Source of the DNA: an uncultured bacterium
Lineage (GTDB): Bacteria > Bacillota > Clostridia > Lachnospirales > Lachnospiraceae
DNA: 40,294 bases
Assembly: GCA_948467735.1 (NCBI GenBank)
Contig: CAOKFN010000043.1
Location: forward strand, 1-40,294
Direction of reading: 5' to 3'
Shown: positions 1 to 8,322 of the stretch, piece by piece
Position numbering within the stretch: the first letter of the stretch is position 1
Layout: each line of letters opens with the position of its first letter
The notes under the pieces: generated by a model
What the model was told of the DNA's origin: nothing
What the model saw: the letters and a program-made list of their open reading frames with translations, nothing else
The model's database searches: none
Position numbers and translations under genes: made by a program

Positions 1-104
1 TGGGGTTACAGCGATTCATCGTCCATACTACTGCCAAAGACGGGATTATATCATAGTAAAACGTACAGCGCAACACGCCGATACCGCAGCGTAGTAAAAA
101 GTCC

Positions 105-133
105 TTGCCATACCGCCCGCGGAGGGATACAAT
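105..133 (+). promoter_or_regulatory. Predicted sigma-A promoter of the J-domain/TPR gene
   Basis: TTGCCA (105-110) and TACAAT (128-133) are separated by 17 bp, each matching 5 of 6 consensus bases. The implied start is near 140. The short leader then carries a small inverted repeat (ggga...tccc, about 143-155) and a repeated acaatattgg at 129-138 and 160-169, the second copy directly before the ribosome site. The rest of 1-104 shows nothing recognisable. Confidence 0.6.
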
Positions 134-180
134 ATTGGTACAGGGAAATTGTCCCACAAACAATATTGGAGGGAACTGCA

Positions 181-3100
181 ATGAATACAGCCATGATTTT
201 TGCCATATTGGGCATTGAGGAGACCAAGGATGAGGAAAAAATCCGCAATGCTTATCGGGAAAAGCTGTCCTCACATAATCCGGAGGATGATCCGGACGGC
301 TTCCGACGCCTGCGGGAAGCCTATGAGCAGGCGCTCGCTTATACCAAGGAAACCGACGCCGACGAAGAGGCTCCGGAAGACAATTCTCCTTCCGGCCTTT
401 GGATGAAACGGGCGGCGGACGTCTATTTCCATCTCTCAAAGCGATTGGATGACGGTGAATGGCAGGCGCTTTTGAAGGATGATCTTTGTCTGGATCTGGA
501 ATATGGTGAAGAAATAAAATGGAAGCTTTTTACCTTTCTCGCCGGACATCATCGGCTGAACGCCAGTACATATCGAATACTGGACGAATTTTTTCACATA
601 GAGAAGGAGGCGGACGCGTTTAAGGAGGAACTGCCCGAAGGCTTTGTGGATTACATGCTCCATAAAATCCAAGACTTGGACGGAAGCGAGGATTTCCCAT
701 ATGAATGGGCGGAAGGCGCCGACGATGCGGATTATGATGGATTTCAGGATGAATTATATCAACTGGAAAACCTGCTTTATGAAAATAAATGGGAAGAAGC
801 CGAACAAACTGCCGCCGCCATGGAACGGCTGGACATCAAACACCCCTATTACCGTCTTGCCAAGGCCCGGCTTCTGGCGCATCAGGGAGATATGACCGCC
901 GCGGAAGAAGCCAAGGCTTTGTTTGAGGCTTATGAAGAAAGTATTAAAATCCGGGCATACGGCATGGAAATTCTCTGGGACTGCGGCAGACATGAAGAAG
1001 CGGCGGAGGGCTTTTATACTCTGGAGGAACAGTTTGGCCCATACTACATGATAGAAAAATACCTTACTTTCCATGAACGGGAACAGGGACATCTGGCGGA
1101 AGCCCTCCATCACTGCTTTCGCGCCCTGCAGAATTCGTCGGACGACTCCCTGTATCAGCTGCGGGAAGATCTGGACAAGGAATTTATCGCCCAATGCGAG
1201 GAGGCGCTTGCCGCCGGTACGCTCACACAGGACGACGCCTCCCGGCTGTGCAGCTCATATATCCGTATGGCACAGAATCAAAAAGGCATCGATTTTATCC
1301 TGAACCATCCCGAGTATTCCTTAGAAATGGAGCGTGTCCATAAATATCTCGCCATGTTTTTCTATCAGGAGGAGCTATTTGAGAAAGGCGAACAGGAAAG
1401 CCGCCTCTGGCAGCAGGCAGCAGCCGCGGATATCGCCGGCGAAGAAAGCAAAACTCAGGACGTCAAAGAAAACGAAGAAGATAAAACACAGGACGCCAAA
1501 GAAGGCGAAGAAGACAAACTTCAGGACGACAAAGAAGCTCTGGACGAATATTATCTGGAACTCTGCACGGCTTATTCCATACAGGCAAAATGTCTCATGG
1601 GTATGGCAGGCCGGACCGAGGATCATGAAAAATCCGCTGCCCTCAATCGGCAGGCGGAACAATCTCTGGAAAAAGCATTGGAATATCGTTCCAACCACCT
1701 TCCGGTGCGTCAGGAGCTTCTGGATCTGCTCATTTCGGAACAAGAATACGAAAGAGCCATTGCCTTGGCAGACGAAATACTCGCTTTGGACGACAGCTGG
1801 TTTCCGGCACTGGTCCAAAAGCAGAAAGCATGTTATGAGTTGAAGCGGGCACAGGAAGTAGTGGACATCTTTTATCAGGCAAAGAATATCTACCAGAGCT
1901 ATCCCGGCATTTATGAGCAGGCGGCGCAGGTTTTCATGGATTACGGACAAACCGAAGACGTGGAGCGTATTCTCACCCAGGCAAAAGAAGCCGAAGTGGA
2001 AAGCTTGGATCTGGATTTAACGGCCCTTCACTGTGAAAGGGTTCGCTGCCAGACAGATGTGAGTTATTTTCAAGCCTTGAGAAACGCGGAACAGCTGCTG
2101 CAAAAATTCCAAGAGAACAATGCGGACGACCGTTTGATTGGTTCGCTTTACTTTGAAATGGCAATCATCGAAGACTGCCAGTATTATGAAGAATTTATCC
2201 ATCCGGGAAAAGCGGAGGAATACATAAAAAAAGCCATAGATTTAAGGCAGAAGGAACCCTTGTGGCATTACTGCGATTACTACTATGTCTGCGGATGTAT
2301 CTTAAAACATGAAGGAAAATACACGGAAGCGCTGGACGCCTATGAGAAATTTGTCTCCGGCTATGAGATGACGGAAAACGCCGCTATGAATATGGCCAGC
2401 TGTCAAGACAAACTGGGCCAATGGGAGGAAGCGGTGAAGCTTTATAAACAAGCTCTATCCATCAATCCCGAGCAGGAATCCGCCAATATAAGAATCGCTG
2501 TTATATACAAGAAAATTGATAATGACAACGACAGCATTCCCATATTGAAAAAAGCCCTGCCGTTCATGAACCGCCAAATCGAGCTTACGCCCGACAGTCC
2601 CGACGACTATTGGTACCGGGGCATCATCCATCGAAGGCTTGGACTATTGGACAAAGCAATGGAGGACGCAGAACAAGCTCTTGCACTGAACAAGAACTTT
2701 TTCCTAGGATTAAATTTAAAGGGAAAACTTCTCTATTATCAAGGAAAATACCCCATGGCCCTCTTCTATCTCAAAAAGGCGCTGGCAGCCCTTGAAAAAC
2801 CGAAGGAAAACGGCAATGGTCTGGCCGTATGCTCTAACGGGATGAAGGTATGTCTCAAGATGGGGAAATTGGATCAGGCTGAGGAGTGGCTGCGAAAGGG
2901 AATTGATATGCTGGAAGGAGACGATCAGGCATGGTGCTTCAAGCAGCTGGCGGAGCTTCGTGAAGAACAGGGAGAATTTGACGATGCGCTGCGCCTGTTT
3001 AAAGAATCCTTTGACAAGGGCCTTATTTCGGAGGCTCTTTACCACGAATACTGTCTGAGCACCAAAACGGCCCGATGCTGGAAGCTGGAGCCGCAGGAAA

Positions 3101-3723
3101 TCCATCAGCTGGAACAGGAGGCGCTGCAGCTGGCGCAAAAATATAATTCTATCGAATTATGGGAAACGCTCTCCGACATCCAATACTATTTTCTTCCGGA
3201 CCTCGAAAAAGCTCTTGACACCAAAAAAACGGTAATGGAACGAGCCGCTCAGGAAAACGACTGGTGGGAACACATGGAAAAAATAATGGAGCGGATGCGG
3301 ATTTATTGGGAACTGGGCGATAACGAGGCGGTAAACAGGCTGAAGAAGCTTTATCAGCGTGCCATTGGGGAGCATTACCGTTATGAAACAAAAGAATTCC
3401 CGCCCATGGAACAATATTTGAACCATCCTTATACCGGACGGGAGCATGCCTGCGATATGGTCAAGTATTGGATTTTTACAGGGCGGATGGATTTGGCGGC
3501 GAAGGGCTTGGAAAAGCTGAAGCAGATGAGCTCCTGTCTTGAATGCAGCCGCAGGACCTGCAGCTCCCTGCCCAAAGTACTTGCTCTTTACCACGAAGCA
3601 TTGGGCGAACCGGAGAAGGCTTATCAATATTATAAAGCGCTGCTGACCCTTCTGCCCAATCACTATCTGGGCCATTATAAAATCAGACAGCTCGGCCGTA
3701 AAATAGGCCTCCCCTCAGAATAA
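181..3723 (+). CDS. J-domain-like, TPR-repeat protein (1180 aa)
   Basis: Residues 1-55 resemble the degenerate J-like domain that opens many Firmicutes TPR proteins. The HPD tripeptide of true DnaJ partners is replaced by HNPEDDPDGF followed by a helix RRLREAYEQAL, so Hsp70 stimulation is doubtful. The remainder is almost wholly alpha-helical TPR-type repeats, best seen at 690-950, and the protein has no signal peptide or membrane segment. Residues 424-456 are three tandem 11-residue charged units of the type KTQDxKExEED, encoded by a 33-bp repeat. A Cys cluster (CLECSRRTC) lies near residue 1118. The ATG at 181 is chosen because GGAGGG (168-173) sits 7 bp upstream; a TTG at 166 overlaps that site. 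A cytoplasmic protein-interaction scaffold is likely; no specific function can be assigned. Confidence 0.85.
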   Translation: MNTAMIFAILGIEETKDEEKIRNAYREKLSSHNPEDDPDGFRRLREAYEQALAYTKETDADEEAPEDNSPSGLWMKRAADVYFHLSKRLDDGEWQALLKDDLCLDLEYGEEIKWKLFTFLAGHHRLNASTYRILDEFFHIEKEADAFKEELPEGFVDYMLHKIQDLDGSEDFPYEWAEGADDADYDGFQDELYQLENLLYENKWEEAEQTAAAMERLDIKHPYYRLAKARLLAHQGDMTAAEEAKALFEAYEESIKIRAYGMEILWDCGRHEEAAEGFYTLEEQFGPYYMIEKYLTFHEREQGHLAEALHHCFRALQNSSDDSLYQLREDLDKEFIAQCEEALAAGTLTQDDASRLCSSYIRMAQNQKGIDFILNHPEYSLEMERVHKYLAMFFYQEELFEKGEQESRLWQQAAAADIAGEESKTQDVKENEEDKTQDAKEGEEDKLQDDKEALDEYYLELCTAYSIQAKCLMGMAGRTEDHEKSAALNRQAEQSLEKALEYRSNHLPVRQELLDLLISEQEYERAIALADEILALDDSWFPALVQKQKACYELKRAQEVVDIFYQAKNIYQSYPGIYEQAAQVFMDYGQTEDVERILTQAKEAEVESLDLDLTALHCERVRCQTDVSYFQALRNAEQLLQKFQENNADDRLIGSLYFEMAIIEDCQYYEEFIHPGKAEEYIKKAIDLRQKEPLWHYCDYYYVCGCILKHEGKYTEALDAYEKFVSGYEMTENAAMNMASCQDKLGQWEEAVKLYKQALSINPEQESANIRIAVIYKKIDNDNDSIPILKKALPFMNRQIELTPDSPDDYWYRGIIHRRLGLLDKAMEDAEQALALNKNFFLGLNLKGKLLYYQGKYPMALFYLKKALAALEKPKENGNGLAVCSNGMKVCLKMGKLDQAEEWLRKGIDMLEGDDQAWCFKQLAELREEQGEFDDALRLFKESFDKGLISEALYHEYCLSTKTARCWKLEPQEIHQLEQEALQLAQKYNSIELWETLSDIQYYFLPDLEKALDTKKTVMERAAQENDWWEHMEKIMERMRIYWELGDNEAVNRLKKLYQRAIGEHYRYETKEFPPMEQYLNHPYTGREHACDMVKYWIFTGRMDLAAKGLEKLKQMSSCLECSRRTCSSLPKVLALYHEALGEPEKAYQYYKALLTLLPNHYLGHYKIRQLGRKIGLPSE

Positions 3724-3944
3724 GTTTCCAAAGATAAGCGCGGCACTTTGTTCGCGAAAATAGGCTGTCCCATGAAATACGGACGCACAGGACGCTGCTT
3801 TTTCCTCATATATCCTGCAATTTCCCTCGCCCGCTTTCTTCATGTGACAGCCTTTACAGCATATCCGTGCGCATCGTTTAAGCTTTTACCGCAATATTGC
3901 TCAATCCCAGCAGCCAAGGCGGCTGCACTTTGTTCTTAAAATTC

Positions 3945-4547
3945 TCACAAGCCTAATTTCTTAGGCAGTTTTAATCTGTCGATATTTTCTTGTATCACGG
4001 ACGCCTTATCCGGATGATCCAAAGCCTCCCGCCAGTCTTGGTTGGGATAGCCGATGAATTTTTTAGATTCGTCATCCGCAAGCCTTTTTCTGTAATTTTC
4101 TTCCACATGGAACTGCTCGAACCACGGCAGCAGATATATTGTTATCGCCTCCACAATATTTTGGAAGCTTTCCTTGGCGCAGCTATCATTGGCAAAATCC
4201 CACCAGAAATCTTTTCCCGAAATAAACCCTCCAAGGCGGTGTCCCAGTCCCATCACAATGTAATCCATAGGACAATAGAGGGGCATAATTGCAAAATTGA
4301 CGCAGAATGTCTTGGAACCATACCGCTCTTTTTGAAGATCCATATATTCCAACAGCCCAATCTGATTCAATCTCACATATGCGCCGGTCTTCCACTTTAG
4401 AAACCCCTGCTTGATAAGAAATTCATCCAGAATTTCCTTCTTATATTTTTTGAACGCCCTGTCGGCGGCTTCCTTATCTATAAGCGCCATTTCCTGTTCA
4501 GGACGAAAGACATTGCCGCTCCCGACAAATTTAAAACTGTTTTTCAT
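3945..4547 (-). CDS. DUF4304 family protein (200 aa)
   Basis: The sequence fits the DUF4304 pattern: an N-terminal helix, then a phrase for a hard-to-read protein (GFLKWKTGAYVRLNQIG), then FCVNFAIMPLY and a C-terminal helical half with YLLPWFEQF. The function of this family is unknown. The start codon overlaps the prfA stop as TAATG, so translation is probably coupled to prfA and the gene is the last of that operon. The ribosome site AGGAG lies inside the prfA 3' end. No signal peptide or membrane segment is present. Confidence 0.7.
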   Translation of the reverse strand: MKNSFKFVGSGNVFRPEQEMALIDKEAADRAFKKYKKEILDEFLIKQGFLKWKTGAYVRLNQIGLLEYMDLQKERYGSKTFCVNFAIMPLYCPMDYIVMGLGHRLGGFISGKDFWWDFANDSCAKESFQNIVEAITIYLLPWFEQFHVEENYRKRLADDESKKFIGYPNQDWREALDHPDKASVIQENIDRLKLPKKLGL

Positions 4548-5623
4548 TAGTTTTCTCCTAGTTTTACTAACTTTGCCGCTTGATCGGCGGCGATGCAGGC
4601 GTCTAAAATTTCCTGAATATCCCCGTTCATCACTTTATCCAGTTTATAAATGGTAAGGTTAATACGGTGATCCGTAACGCGGCCCTGAGGGAAATTATAG
4701 GTGCGGATTTTCTCCGATCGATCCCCGGTGCCTATCTGGCTGCGGCGCAGTTCCGCCTCCGCGTCATGTCTCTGCTGCTGTTCCATATCATACAGCTTTG
4801 ACTTCAGCAGCGCAAATGCCTTCGCTTTATTTTGAATCTGGGATTTCTCGGTCTGGCTGTACACCACAATGCCCGTTGGATAATGGGTCAGGCGCACCGC
4901 GGAATCCGTTGTATTGACGCACTGTCCTCCGTTGCCCGACGCGCGCATGACGTCAATTCGGATATCCTTCTCATCGATGACAATATCGATATCTTCATCC
5001 ACCTCCGGCATCACTGCCACGCTGATGGTAGAAGTATGGATGCGTCCGCCGCTCTCCGTCTCCGGCACCCGCTGTACCCGATGCACGCCGCTTTCATACT
5101 TCATCATGGAATACGCGCCCTGTCCGTTAATCACAAACTGCACTTCCTTCATGCCGCCGATACCGATTTCATCCACATTCAAAAGCTCCACCCGCCAGCG
5201 CCGGCTCTCCGCATAATGTACATACATGCGGTAAATTTCCGCGGCAAACAGCGCCGCCTCGTCTCCGCCCGCACCCGCGCGAATTTCCACAATCACGTTT
5301 TTATCGTCGTTGGGATCCTTTGGCAGCAGCAGCACCTTCAGCGTCTGCTCCAATTCCTCTTCCCTCTTCCTGCCGTCGCTCAATGTCTCCTTAATCATTT
5401 CCCGCATGTCTTCGTCATTTTCTTCTTCCAGCATTGCCACGGAATCTTCAATATCCTGCTTACACCTCTTATATTCCGTATAAGCCTCCACAATAGGGGT
5501 CAAATCGCTCTGTTCCTTCATCAATCTGCGGAAACGTTCCTGATTGTTCGCCACCGTGGGCTCATGAAGCTCCCCCATAATTTCCTCATAGCGTATTAAT
5601 AAATCATCCAATCTGTCAAACAT
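4547..5623 (-). CDS. prfA: Peptide chain release factor 1 (RF1)
   Basis: This class I release factor reads UAA and UAG and triggers hydrolysis of peptidyl-tRNA on the ribosome. The codon-recognition tripeptide is PET (PxT type, near residue 185) in the context RVPETESGGRIHTST, which separates RF1 from RF2 (SPF). The catalytic GGQ is near residue 231 in GNGGQCVNTTDSAVR; its Gln is the residue methylated by PrmC. The length of 358 aa is typical. The start at 5623 (MFDRLDDLL) is preceded by AGGAG; an upstream in-frame ATG at 5647 gives a poor N-terminus. It lies 136 bp downstream of prmC in the usual Gram-positive order. Confidence 0.97.
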   Translation of the reverse strand: MFDRLDDLLIRYEEIMGELHEPTVANNQERFRRLMKEQSDLTPIVEAYTEYKRCKQDIEDSVAMLEEENDEDMREMIKETLSDGRKREEELEQTLKVLLLPKDPNDDKNVIVEIRAGAGGDEAALFAAEIYRMYVHYAESRRWRVELLNVDEIGIGGMKEVQFVINGQGAYSMMKYESGVHRVQRVPETESGGRIHTSTISVAVMPEVDEDIDIVIDEKDIRIDVMRASGNGGQCVNTTDSAVRLTHYPTGIVVYSQTEKSQIQNKAKAFALLKSKLYDMEQQQRHDAEAELRRSQIGTGDRSEKIRTYNFPQGRVTDHRINLTIYKLDKVMNGDIQEILDACIAADQAAKLVKLGEN

Positions 5624-5759
5624 AACTCCTCGCCTTTCGCCCTTCACTGCCTTTAATCTCTTCCATTTCCTTCACAGCCTTCCGTCTGCCCTGCGCTCCT
5701 GCTGACCTGACCATTCAAGCCCCGCGCTCCAATACTCATATAGGATATACGGCGACCCG

Positions 5760-6632
5760 TTATTGGAATCCCAAAGTCCCGTAAACCACCCTGTCCAGTC
5801 CCCCATAATCCTTCACCACATGAACCTCGAGAAATCCTGCCCGCTCCATCAGACCGCTTACCGCCTCCCCCTGATCACAGCCAATCTCAAAAAATAACAT
5901 CCCCCCGCCAAAGAGATGCTTCCTGCCCTCCTCCACAATCCTGCGGTAAAAAAGAAGTCCGTCGCTGCCGCCGTCCAACGCCAGCCAAGGCTCATATTCT
6001 CCCACCTCCGGCATCAAAGCTTCCATGTCGGCGCTGACGATATAGGGCGGATTAGCCGCAATCATGTCAAATTTCCCCTCCACCGCCGCAAACAAATCAC
6101 TTTGAAGAAATCGTATCCTTCCGAAACCTTCCTCCGCATCCGCCGCCGTTTCCTTTGGAAGAAGCGCGGCGCTGTTCCTCTTTGCCACTGCCAGCGCCTT
6201 TGGGGAAATATCCACTCCCAGCCCGTCGCAATGATTGGTATAGTACAGCAGACTGATTAAGATACAGCCGGAACCGGTACACATATCCAGAACATGCATC
6301 CCGTCATGAAGATTCTTCAGAGCTTCCTCCACCAGAATCTCCGTGTCCTGTCTGGGAATCAGCACATTTCTGTCCACGAAAAATTCCAAACCCATAAAAT
6401 TCTGCACTCCGGTCAAATATTGCAGAGGTATCCTCTTACGGCGCTCCCCAATCAGCGTTTCATAAGCCGCCTGCTTTTCCGATTCCACTTCTCCGTCCCC
6501 ATGGGCAAGCAGATCATTCCGACTGGTTCCGCAGACAAACTCCAGCAGCAGCCTCGCGTCCAGCTCCGCCTCCCCGATTCCGGCAAAAGCCAGCGCCTCT
6601 TTTCCCCGCTCATATAATTCCCTGTAAGTCAT
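5760..6632 (-). CDS. prmC: Release factor N5-glutamine methyltransferase
   Basis: PrmC uses S-adenosylmethionine to methylate the Gln of the GGQ motif in RF1 and RF2. The N-terminal helical substrate-binding domain (1-80) is followed by a Rossmann methyltransferase domain with the SAM loop DMCTGSGCILISL (near 112-124) and the catalytic NPPYIVSADME motif (near 193-203). Its 290 aa are usual for the family. It is directly upstream of its substrate gene prfA. The ribosome site AGGAG is about 13 bp from the ATG, a longer spacing than usual. The intercistronic stretch before it carries an array of small hairpins (6657-6780). Confidence 0.95.
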   Translation of the reverse strand: MTYRELYERGKEALAFAGIGEAELDARLLLEFVCGTSRNDLLAHGDGEVESEKQAAYETLIGERRKRIPLQYLTGVQNFMGLEFFVDRNVLIPRQDTEILVEEALKNLHDGMHVLDMCTGSGCILISLLYYTNHCDGLGVDISPKALAVAKRNSAALLPKETAADAEEGFGRIRFLQSDLFAAVEGKFDMIAANPPYIVSADMEALMPEVGEYEPWLALDGGSDGLLFYRRIVEEGRKHLFGGGMLFFEIGCDQGEAVSGLMERAGFLEVHVVKDYGGLDRVVYGTLGFQ

Positions 6633-6656
6633 TTTTTTGAATATTCTCCTATTCCG

Positions 6657-6780
6657 ATTCCCGCAGACGGGAGCCTCCCCGCTTGCGAAAGTTTCCCCAC
6701 TCGTGGGAGCTTTCCTACTTGTAGGAGCTTCGCTTATGGAAGCTTTCCCGCCTGCGGAAGCCTCCCGGCTCGCGGGAAAT
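6657..6780 (-). repeat. Array of seven short hairpin units in the DUF1385-prmC intercistronic region
   Basis: Seven consecutive 15-19 bp units lie at about 6657-6674, 6675-6691, 6692-6710, 6711-6728, 6729-6743, 6744-6761 and 6762-6780. On the coding (minus) strand each resembles GCTCCCGCAAGCGGGGAA, a mini hairpin with a 2-5 nt loop. Unit stems differ yet mostly keep pairing: CCCAC/GTGGG, CCTAC/GTAGG, CCGC/GCGG, CCCG/CGGG. The unit at 6729-6743 pairs poorly. This pattern points to selection or copying at the level of structure, not of peptide. Function is unknown; mRNA processing, attenuation or a REP-like element are possible. Confidence 0.7.
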
Positions 6781-6792
6781 CGCCGCGCTCCC

Positions 6793-7743
6793 TTATTTTA
6801 TGGATTCACAGGCCTCCTCCAGCTCCTCCGGCCTATAGCCGAAATTATCCTGAAGATAACTTTTCCAGTCGAATACGGCGTCCACTGCGGCAATGGCAAC
6901 CTCCGCCATCTTTTCATCCGGTTCCTTCGTTGTCAGCCGCTGCACCGCCATTCCGGGCGCGGAAATAATTCTCACCAGAATATTGTCGCAGCGCCCCGCC
7001 AGCCTGATAATCTCATAAGAAATTCCCGCCACCACCGGCATCAGCAGAATGCGCAGCACCACCCGCTCCGCAGCATTGTCCACACGGATAAAAAAGAATA
7101 AAACAATACTCACAAAAAGTACAAAAAAGATAAAGCTGGTTCCGCAGCGCCTGTGCAGTCTGGAACTGCGCATGACGTTCTTCACCGTCAAAGGCCTTCC
7201 CCTCTCAATACAGTTGATGCACTTATGCTCCGCCCCATGATACCGATACAGCCGCCTGATGTCTTTCATGAGACTAATCGCACAGATATATATCAGAAAA
7301 ATCACAATGCGGGCCGCACCCTCCACAATGGCTATCAGGGAATCGTTCCTCACATAGCCGTTCAGGCGGGAAGCCAGATAATAGGGCAGCACCACGAAAA
7401 TCCCGATGGCCAATGCTATGGAAATACAGGTAATCAGCCCGTTCACCAGACCATCCACGGCGCTTTTCTTCCCCCCATCCCGATCCTCCTCCACAGACGC
7501 CGAATAATTCAAACATTTCATTCCCAGCACTAAAGAATCTATAAAATTAAAAATGCCCCTGATAAAAGGAATTTTCTTTATCAGGCTGCCATCCAGAATT
7601 CCCTGATAATTATCCTGCTCCACCACAATCTTCCCATCGGATTTTCTCACGGCAACGGCATACTTTTCTTCATTTTTCATCATAATTCCTTCCAGCACGG
7701 CCTGCCCGCCGATACCGGAATAGCGATTCTGCTTTTTCGCCAT
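6793..7743 (-). CDS. DUF1385 family membrane protein (316 aa)
   Basis: The opening IGGQAVLEGIMMKNEEKYAVAVR and the central YRYHGAEHKCINCIERG are hallmarks of DUF1385 proteins, which commonly sit beside prmC/prfA or rpmE in Clostridia. Several membrane segments are visible between about residues 90 and 230. Function is unknown; the conserved HGAEHK/C residues suggest a metal or active site. A start at the ATG at 7743 with AGGAG 10 bp upstream is preferred. The in-frame GTG at 7752 lies only about 1 bp after that ribosome site. Confidence 0.9.
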   Translation of the reverse strand: MAKKQNRYSGIGGQAVLEGIMMKNEEKYAVAVRKSDGKIVVEQDNYQGILDGSLIKKIPFIRGIFNFIDSLVLGMKCLNYSASVEEDRDGGKKSAVDGLVNGLITCISIALAIGIFVVLPYYLASRLNGYVRNDSLIAIVEGAARIVIFLIYICAISLMKDIRRLYRYHGAEHKCINCIERGRPLTVKNVMRSSRLHRRCGTSFIFFVLFVSIVLFFFIRVDNAAERVVLRILLMPVVAGISYEIIRLAGRCDNILVRIISAPGMAVQRLTTKEPDEKMAEVAIAAVDAVFDWKSYLQDNFGYRPEELEEACESIK

Positions 7744-7827
7744 AACAATCACACTCCTCGCTTGTACATAAGAAATACGCTCCCTAACCCCGCTCTGGCA
7801 TGAAGCCCCTCAAAGACCGATTGAAAC

Positions 7828-7861
7828 AAAAAGGTTGAGATACCATCACCTCAACCTTTTT
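7828..7861 (-). terminator. Intrinsic terminator after rpmE
   Basis: A perfect 12-bp inverted repeat (aaaaaggttgag / ctcaaccttttt) with a 10-nt loop lies 7 bp beyond the rpmE stop. On the minus strand the stem ends in a T run (CCTTTTTGTTTC). The symmetric A/T flanks would also allow termination of plus-strand transcription. Confidence 0.88.
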
Positions 7862-7868
7862 GCGATTC

Positions 7869-8069
7869 CTATTTAACGCCGTATTTCTTGTTGAACTTCT
7901 CAATACGTCCATCGGCTCTTGTCGTCTTCTGCTGGCCTGTATAGAATGAATGGCACTTGGAGCATACCTCAACATGAATCTCAGGCTTTGTGGAGCCGGT
8001 CACGAAAGTATTGCCGCAGTTACAGGTCACAGTTGCCTGATAATACTGGGGATGGATTCCTTCTTTCAT
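7869..8069 (-). CDS. rpmE: 50S ribosomal protein L31, zinc-binding type
   Basis: This 66-residue large-subunit protein begins MKEGIHPQYY and carries the four zinc-ligand cysteines C16, C18, C36 and C39 (CNC and CSKC), so it is the zinc-containing form and not the zinc-independent paralogue. It ends in the usual basic tail RIEKFNKKYGVK. The ribosome site is GAGGTG, 7 bp from the ATG. It follows rho, has its own promoter and long leader, and is closed by a strong terminator, so it is largely a monocistronic unit. Confidence 0.97.
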   Translation of the reverse strand: MKEGIHPQYYQATVTCNCGNTFVTGSTKPEIHVEVCSKCHSFYTGQQKTTRADGRIEKFNKKYGVK

Positions 8070-8279
8070 CTTTTCTCACCTCTCTATAATACTTACATTG
8101 TATTTGCGCTGCTATACGGCCTGATATACCAAAGCATATCCGAAAACAGTCAGATCACCCTGCGCAAAACAGGACTCTCCCGACGGCCTCTCATAAGATA
8201 CTGCCCTGCGAAACTGTCAGGCTGAAACAGCAGAGTATTTGTCGTTCTCATCCGCACTGCTTATGGAACCACAAACAGC
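8070..8279 (-). promoter_or_regulatory. Long (about 210 nt) untranslated leader of rpmE
   Basis: Between the predicted transcription start near 8279 and the rpmE ATG there is no open frame of note. Two related stretches with CCCTGCG-AAA-CAGG character (near 8158-8178 and 8200-8222) can each fold into a short hairpin. Leader-mediated autoregulation by L31 is known for some bacteria; whether this leader does so is inference. Confidence 0.35.
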
Positions 8280-8285
8280 GTTATT

Positions 8286-8314
8286 ATTGTAACATATGGA
8301 CGCCCAAGACGCAA
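8286..8314 (-). promoter_or_regulatory. Predicted sigma-A promoter for rpmE
   Basis: On the minus strand TTGCGT (8314-8309) and TACAAT (8291-8286) are 17 bp apart. It begins about 10 bp beyond the rho stop codon, so rpmE can be expressed apart from rho. The same -35 hexamer TTGCGT recurs at 37668-37673. Confidence 0.55.
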
Positions 8315-8322
8315 GTCCTATT

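Noticed and set aside
51..248. 65-residue minus-strand frame at the left end
   Set aside because: It overlaps the promoter and start of the TPR gene on the other strand and has no ribosome site or family likeness.
3910..3926. Intrinsic terminator between the convergent TPR and DUF4304 genes
   Set aside because: A GCAGCC/GGCTGC stem with a 5-nt loop is present, but no T run follows on either strand. An 11-bp repeat gcactttgttc at 3743-3753 and 3925-3935 is also in this gap, without clear meaning.
6637..7101. Plus-strand frame of 154 residues
   Set aside because: Its first part is the mini-hairpin array and the rest is antisense to the DUF1385 gene.
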